In this document: one piece after another, positions 5,493 to 9,495 of the stretch
How positions within the stretch are numbered: the stretch's first letter is position 1
Layout: each line of letters opens with the position of its first letter
From: Akkermansiaceae bacterium
Lineage (GTDB): Bacteria; Verrucomicrobiota; Verrucomicrobiia; Verrucomicrobiales; Akkermansiaceae
DNA length: 9,495 nucleotides
Assembly: GCA_011524615.1 (NCBI GenBank)
Contig: WTJZ01000264.1
Coordinates: forward strand, 3,570-13,064
Reading direction: 5' to 3'
Position numbers and translations under genes: made by a program
The notes under the pieces: generated by a model
Seen by the model: only the letters and a program-made list of their open reading frames with translations
Told to the model about the DNA's origin: nothing
The model's database searches: none

Positions 5493-8239
5493 TGAAAACA
5501 CTATCTATCCTGAGCCTAATGGCTCTTCTTAACTGTTCATTAGCCGACAATGACAACTTTGCAAATGCTTACGATCTCGGGGACCGCGCTTCGGTCGCTA
5601 TCTCAGCACCACTCGTAGACTCCTCGACTGAGGCTGGTGAGCCTGACATAGACGACATTACTGGAGAAACAATTTGGTATAAATGGACAGCCCCCTCCAG
5701 CGACACTTATTCAGTAACTGTAGATCAGGCCATTGCACGACTGGACATATACACAGGTAATGAGCTCTCATCCCTCAATAACGAAGTTACGTTAAACCCT
5801 AAGCTATCATCGAAATACGGTTATTATTTCGATTTTGACGAAAACTACTCTACATTAACCACCTCCGCTGGTACCGATTACTATATCCGACTCAGCCGCA
5901 GCGACCAGAGAGAAGACTTTCCTTATGCAGATCAATATCAATACGATTTCGCATATGGCTTTCAAATCACCACTTCAGAAACGACAGGTGGCGACCTAGG
6001 CACTGAGGTCGACTTTATTTCAAAAGGAGACGTCCTTTTGTCTCCTGAAATTGGCCACACCTATACCTGGACAGCTCCAAGCAACGGCACCTATTCCTTT
6101 ATCTTCTCCCCATTTAATACGAATTTCATATATAATTCAGCAGGGCAATGCACGATCGTAAACCACTCTGATTCCTCGATCTTAAGCACTCTAAAACCTG
6201 AATATAGCGGCAACCCAATCTCGACGAGTCTTACATTAACTACGGGAACTACATTGGAGTTCAACATCTCTGGTAACTCTACCCACACTCAGGTAATTAG
6301 CTATTATCCTGAATATCTGACGGAAGAAACTGAATACGTCAAAGCCTTACAACGCTATCAACTGGGTATCTTTTTATCGCCTCCTGTCGATGACTTCGAT
6401 GATGCCACCGCTCTTGATCTGACAAGCCCTGTCACTCTACACACTTATTCTTCCCCCAGTTTAACGAGCATTGAACCAGGAGAAGAAGCGCTCATTCCTT
6501 GGTATTACCCAGAATGGAACTCTTACCACAGCTCTTGGTATAAATGGACTGCCCCCTCTGATGGTGTCCTCTATACCGATATTCAGCGCGAAGGGTGGGG
6601 AGCCAATGTTCAACTCTTAAGAGGTAACAGCCTATCAGAGCTTGCGAATAACACTATTCTACGTTCGGAGTGGGATAATGGATCTACAGCACATAAGGTG
6701 CTAGCAGGTGAGAGCTACTACCTTCGTATATCGGAGAATACAAACTGTGTGGAGATCAACCTTAGCTTTACGAGCGCCCCTTCCACAACATTTGAATATA
6801 CCACTGAGGCAATCCTAACACTCAAGAGTGCTCAAAGCGAAGCCGACATTACGTACGCCCAAGGCCTACTCGATGCAGCTCTTGATCTGACCCCTGATCA
6901 TGCTGCTGCTAATCTTTTCAGCCTTGTGGTAGAATTAGCCTTACTCGAAAACGATAGTAGCTTCAGTACTCTACTCAGCACCCTTGGTATCACATCGCTG
7001 AACTCAGACGTCTTAAATCTCGAATTCGACATCCCCACTACTGAAGCGGAAGAGTTTAATCTCTCCTCCACAGCCACCTCTGGCGACATCTTTGATTATC
7101 TCTCCGAGGACGTTCTTCCTCAATTAAGATCTCTCAAGGAATATCTAACTAATATCAATATCGAAGACCTCCCCTCTCTAACGGTCTCCTCAGTGAACAA
7201 TTATGACGGATTGTATCACTTATTACCGCAAGACATCTACACGATCAGAGCGGCATACAGTAACTTCCTCATGCTGATCGAGTTCTTGTCCGTATATGAC
7301 CTCTCACTACACGCTAATGATACTCTCAACAATTACGATTTAACTCTCGAAGAAGTACTAGACTCCAATCCTGACCTGCTCAGTCTCGTCAGCAATGTGG
7401 GACTAGAAAACATTCGAACGCTAATCTCAGAAGTCTCCACCAATGTAGACGAAGCTGTATATCACGAACTCGGAGGCATCCCATTTATTTATTCAGAAGA
7501 AGCCTCTATTTTAAGTGGAACCAATGCACAAGGCACCTCTAGGCGTTTAGAATTACTAGAACTCTCCAACATAACGGGAGAGATAGAAGCAGCCTTCAAT
7601 GAGGAAGTTATTGTGGAATATGGTGATGGTTCGATTAGCATCGATCTTAATAACCTTATTGATGCTACTACTGGCATTCGTGACTGGATGCCCACTATCG
7701 TCAAAGGTAATAAGTTCCAAGCCTTCACCACCGCTGACCCCACTCTCTCAGGGACGGTTCAAGCAAACCAAGACCAAGCGAACAGCCTCCTAGACTCCTT
7801 AGGGCTGCTCATCGAAGCCGCAGGGTTTAATGACAAGATCGCAGAACTCATTAATAACGGAGACCTCCCTACAGAACTATCAGGTAAAGATGATGACGCC
7901 GATGGTGATGGTATTTCGAACTATGACGAATACCTCTTCGCTCTTGATCCTACAGATAGTAATTCCTCGGTTCTTTCAGGAGCAGGGATGACCAGCTTCG
8001 GAGGGACAGAGTACATGACCGTATCCTTTAAGCGACGCACAGATGTCAGTGATATTCGTTATATGGTCTCGGTTTCAGATGACCTCATCAACTGGGACCA
8101 CTCAGAAGTCTCTGTGAGCATGATCGGTAGTCCGATCAGCACCGGTGATGGTGAGTCTGAAATCGTTCAATATGCGATCCCAACAGGGACAGAGATCGCT
8201 ACTGGTAAATATGTTCGGGTATCAGCCATTGCTGAATAG
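5492..8239 (+). CDS. Exported multidomain protein with pre-peptidase-like beta domains and a calcium-binding C-terminal segment
   Basis: The product is 915 residues from ATG 5492. A signal peptide (MKTLSILSLMALL core) ends in SLA before DNDN, so cleavage by signal peptidase I after A18 is likely. Three beta-sandwich modules of the bacterial pre-peptidase C-terminal kind follow: about 19-160 with WYKWTAPS at 62, 170-270 with YTWTAPSNGTY near W193, and 300-425 with WYKWTAPSDG at 349. A long helical, Leu/Asp-rich region (about 430-790) has no recognised motif. A thrombospondin type 3/EF-like calcium loop follows, DADGDGISNYDEY, with ligands D802, D804, D806 and E813. The end is a beta-rich domain (about 825-915, YMTVSFKRRT) common on secreted proteins of this phylum. 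No protease or glycosidase motif is visible; a surface, adhesion or matrix role is inferred. A TTG at 5477 with a Shine-Dalgarno could add five residues. Confidence 0.85.
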   Translation: MKTLSILSLMALLNCSLADNDNFANAYDLGDRASVAISAPLVDSSTEAGEPDIDDITGETIWYKWTAPSSDTYSVTVDQAIARLDIYTGNELSSLNNEVTLNPKLSSKYGYYFDFDENYSTLTTSAGTDYYIRLSRSDQREDFPYADQYQYDFAYGFQITTSETTGGDLGTEVDFISKGDVLLSPEIGHTYTWTAPSNGTYSFIFSPFNTNFIYNSAGQCTIVNHSDSSILSTLKPEYSGNPISTSLTLTTGTTLEFNISGNSTHTQVISYYPEYLTEETEYVKALQRYQLGIFLSPPVDDFDDATALDLTSPVTLHTYSSPSLTSIEPGEEALIPWYYPEWNSYHSSWYKWTAPSDGVLYTDIQREGWGANVQLLRGNSLSELANNTILRSEWDNGSTAHKVLAGESYYLRISENTNCVEINLSFTSAPSTTFEYTTEAILTLKSAQSEADITYAQGLLDAALDLTPDHAAANLFSLVVELALLENDSSFSTLLSTLGITSLNSDVLNLEFDIPTTEAEEFNLSSTATSGDIFDYLSEDVLPQLRSLKEYLTNINIEDLPSLTVSSVNNYDGLYHLLPQDIYTIRAAYSNFLMLIEFLSVYDLSLHANDTLNNYDLTLEEVLDSNPDLLSLVSNVGLENIRTLISEVSTNVDEAVYHELGGIPFIYSEEASILSGTNAQGTSRRLELLELSNITGEIEAAFNEEVIVEYGDGSISIDLNNLIDATTGIRDWMPTIVKGNKFQAFTTADPTLSGTVQANQDQANSLLDSLGLLIEAAGFNDKIAELINNGDLPTELSGKDDDADGDGISNYDEYLFALDPTDSNSSVLSGAGMTSFGGTEYMTVSFKRRTDVSDIRYMVSVSDDLINWDHSEVSVSMIGSPISTGDGESEIVQYAIPTGTEIATGKYVRVSAIAE
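5674..5697 (+). repeat. Direct repeat copy 1 (encodes WYKWTAP)
   Basis: A 24-nt stretch encoding WYKWTAP recurs at 6535-6558 with a single base difference (23/24), and the coding frame is the same. It indicates duplication or gene conversion of a beta module within this gene. Confidence 0.7.
6535..6558 (+). repeat. Direct repeat copy 2 (encodes WYKWTAP)
   Basis: Partner of 5674-5697, 861 bp downstream in the same frame. Flanking sequences differ at the DNA level but encode a similar module, for example an acidic 'EPGE' stretch before the motif in both copies. Confidence 0.7.
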
Positions 8240-8702
8240 AGTATTGATATACTCATTATGCTTAAGCCAATTCACGTTTAGTGACATCTCGATCACTAGT
8301 GATGGCCCACTACAGGTTGATCTCAAAAAGGGATCAGCCGTATATTCAGGTAATTGTGTAACATCCACTCCTGACTGGGAATTAAAATGCTCTGTCTCTA
8401 CTAACATACAGACTAAACACCTCTATATAAAAGGTCCTAATGACCAGAAGGCTCAGCCAAAAACGAAGCTTCATAGTATTGTCTTTATCGGAAATTGCTC
8501 ACTCATTCACCGAATAAGCTCAGCCAAGCTTTACAGTATGTTTGTAACATACAGACATAGCTCTAGGAGCTTTTACTCGTCTGGCATAGGGCTTCAATTA
8601 ATCACCAAAGAAGCCTCCTATATCTCCACGAGTAATGATAGTAATATCATTACTTATCTCGATGGGTCATACGCCCTGCATGGTGGCTGGGAGGCGCTTT
8701 AA
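8211..8702 (+). CDS. Small exported protein resembling LptA/OstA-type (beta-jellyroll) proteins
   Basis: Up to 163 residues, in a different frame from the upstream gene. A signal-peptide-like start (NRVLIYSLCLSQFTFS, likely cut before D25) leads into ITSDGPLQVDLKKGSAVYSG. The pattern 'ITSDGPL-VDL-(A)V-SGN' is what I know from LptA/OstA-like periplasmic proteins of lipopolysaccharide transport, and the length fits. A second GN element (G94-N95) and a closing LDGSYALHGG suggest repeated beta strands. Both GN elements read GNC rather than GNV. ATG 8211 overlaps the end of the upstream gene by 29 bp. TTG 8229 or 8244 are alternatives, and ATG 8145 would run through the upstream gene. No Shine-Dalgarno is seen. 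The DNA is A+T-rich and holds several perfect inverted repeats, so a decaying gene or a structured untranslated region is possible. The family call is tentative. Confidence 0.5.
   Translation: MFGYQPLLNRVLIYSLCLSQFTFSDISITSDGPLQVDLKKGSAVYSGNCVTSTPDWELKCSVSTNIQTKHLYIKGPNDQKAQPKTKLHSIVFIGNCSLIHRISSAKLYSMFVTYRHSSRSFYSSGIGLQLITKEASYISTSNDSNIITYLDGSYALHGGWEAL
8536..8552. repeat. Perfect inverted repeat, 7-bp stem
   Basis: GTATGTT and AACATAC flank a TGT loop. It sits within the small LptA-like gene and is the first of a cluster of dyads before thiL. Confidence 0.4.
8631..8654. repeat. Perfect inverted repeat, 10-bp stem, GTAA loop
   Basis: AGTAATGATA (8631-8640) and TATCATTACT (8645-8654) are exact reverse complements around GTAA. 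The stem lies 87 bp before the thiL ATG and 46 bp before the stop of the LptA-like frame. It is A+T-rich and has no following T-run, so it is not a standard intrinsic terminator. A regulator site, an mRNA processing element or chance are the options. Confidence 0.6.
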
Positions 8703-8741
8703 AATTGATTCCTCTTTCAGCCATTACTTAATATTACCGAT

Positions 8742-9495
8742 ATGGAATCAACTCCGCTCCACACTCTCACCGAAGACGACCTCATCCGTAGACTCTCGGC
8801 ACAGCTTGCGACGCCCACGGACACTGTCGGGATCGGGGACGATTGTGCAGTCATCGGGCAGGGGACCCTCTTCAAGACCGATAACCTCATTCAGGGGCGC
8901 CATTACCTGCCAGAGACGCCCCCCGAACTGGTCGGGCACAAGGCCATCGCCCGCGTCATCAGCGACTTTGCGGCTATGGGAGGCTCTCCTCAATACTTCC
9001 TCGTCACCTGCGGCCTCACTCCCGACCTCAGTGTCGAATACGTAGAAGCCGTCTACCGAGGCATGAATGCGATCTCTCAACAGTTCTCCTGCTACATCAT
9101 CGGAGGGGAAACCTCATCTATATCATCCGAGCCCTACTTCTCCATCTCAGGGATCGGCACCACCTCCCATCCTATTCTCCGCTCTGGAGCTCAGATTGGG
9201 GATCTCATCTTTGTAACAGGCTCACTGGGGAACAGCTTTCACTCCCAGCACCATCTACACTTCACCCCTCGCGTCGCAGAAGCCCTCTGGCTCCAAGAGC
9301 ATGCCCGTCCCTCTGCCATGATGGATCTCTCCGATGGCCTAGCCCGAGACCTCCCCCGCATCGCCCAACTCAGCAAGGTCGGATACACCCTCGACCTCGA
9401 CGCCCTCCCCCTTCGAGCAGGTGCCGATACGAAGACGGCCCTCACTGATGGAGAAGACTACGAACTCCTCTTCACCATCTCTCCCGAACTCGCCC
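8742..9495 (+). CDS. thiL: Thiamine-monophosphate kinase (3' end outside window)
   Basis: The window holds 251 codons of a protein usually a little over 300 residues. It phosphorylates thiamine monophosphate with ATP to thiamine diphosphate, the last step of the de novo pathway, in the cytoplasm. Family landmarks in order are TEDDLIRRL at 10-18, GIGDDCAV (30-37, Mg-binding D33/D34), TD at 46-47, ISDFAAMGGSP (73-83), IIGGETSS (119-126), MMDLSDGLARDL (193-204) and DGEDYELLF (236-244). Three usual motifs are altered: GGDT reads GGET, VEGxHF reads IQGRHY, and GGEDYEL reads DGEDYEL. The main metal ligands remain, so I expect activity. There is no Shine-Dalgarno at ATG 8742, and the spacer to the LptA-like gene is 39 bp, so shared transcription is possible. 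The C-rich codon use contrasts with the A+T-rich gene before it. No other thiamine gene is in view. Confidence 0.93.
   Translation, partial: MESTPLHTLTEDDLIRRLSAQLATPTDTVGIGDDCAVIGQGTLFKTDNLIQGRHYLPETPPELVGHKAIARVISDFAAMGGSPQYFLVTCGLTPDLSVEYVEAVYRGMNAISQQFSCYIIGGETSSISSEPYFSISGIGTTSHPILRSGAQIGDLIFVTGSLGNSFHSQHHLHFTPRVAEALWLQEHARPSAMMDLSDGLARDLPRIAQLSKVGYTLDLDALPLRAGADTKTALTDGEDYELLFTISPELA

Noticed and set aside
5492..5560. Lipoprotein signal for the large exported protein
   Set aside because: LLNC has Asn before Cys, not a usual lipobox residue, whereas SLA before DNDN is a good signal peptidase I site.
8145..8210. Earlier ATG at 8145 for the small LptA-like frame
   Set aside because: The added residues lie wholly inside the upstream gene and look like an out-of-frame shadow, and the signal-peptide-like segment begins only near 8229. 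A start at 8211 or later is more sensible.
8292..8303. 12-bp perfect palindrome ATCACTAGTGAT
   Set aside because: It encodes the ITSD motif of the LptA-like frame. Taken alone, a palindrome of this length is not remarkable in a window of this size.
8559..8574. AGCTC-TAG-GAGCT followed by TTTT as an intrinsic terminator
   Set aside because: The stem is only 5 bp and the T-run is very short, and it lies inside an open frame. Too weak to call.
8703..8741. TPP riboswitch before thiL
   Set aside because: The spacer is only 39 bp, and the conserved CUGAGA and ACCUGA elements are not recognisable there or in the preceding A+T-rich region.

Overview
The window most resembles a chromosomal segment of a member of the Verrucomicrobiota (PVC group). 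The reasons are the style of the Ser/Thr kinase N-terminus (an LSVQELQPFFPEF lead-in, then a GGMGAVY glycine loop), a large secreted protein with WYKWTAP pre-peptidase-like modules and a calcium-binding DxDxDG tail, and a HerA/FtsK-like ATPase whose wording I associate with that phylum. This is inference from protein style; no rRNA or marker gene is present. Most genes lack a strong Shine-Dalgarno sequence; alr is the clear exception.

Layout. (1) 1-1247, minus: N-terminal half of a HerA-like ATP-binding protein, cut by the window edge. (2) 1384-2481, plus: alr, alanine racemase, divergent from the ATPase. (3) 2465-4081, minus: a membrane-anchored Hanks-type Ser/Thr kinase, convergent with alr and overlapping its 3' end by 17 bp. 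(4) 4214-4591 and 4599-5444, plus: a group II truncated haemoglobin and a CPBP-family (CAAX/Abi) membrane protease, 7 bp apart and probably co-transcribed. They are divergent from the kinase. (5) 5492-8239, plus: a 915-residue exported multidomain protein. (6) 8211-8702, plus: a small exported protein that starts inside the end of the previous gene and looks like an LptA/OstA-type beta-jellyroll protein. (7) 8742 to the end, plus: thiL, thiamine-monophosphate kinase, lacking its C-terminus.

How they relate. alr (D-alanine for peptidoglycan) and thiL (thiamine diphosphate synthesis) are housekeeping genes. The kinase, globin and membrane protease form a small divergent cluster that could link a signal (redox or gas state, envelope state) to membrane proteolysis or phosphorylation, but only gene order supports this. 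The two exported proteins at 5492-8702 are visibly richer in A+T and use more relaxed codons than the CTC/ATC/GTC-rich housekeeping genes around them.

I see no rRNA, tRNA, CRISPR array, insertion sequence or phage gene. There is no gene-free stretch longer than about 140 bp. I do not see a convincing new defence or mobile system. The best leads are the small LptA-like gene with its cluster of perfect inverted repeats just before thiL, the globin-protease pair with a hairpin directly upstream, and the unassigned C-terminal domain of the kinase.
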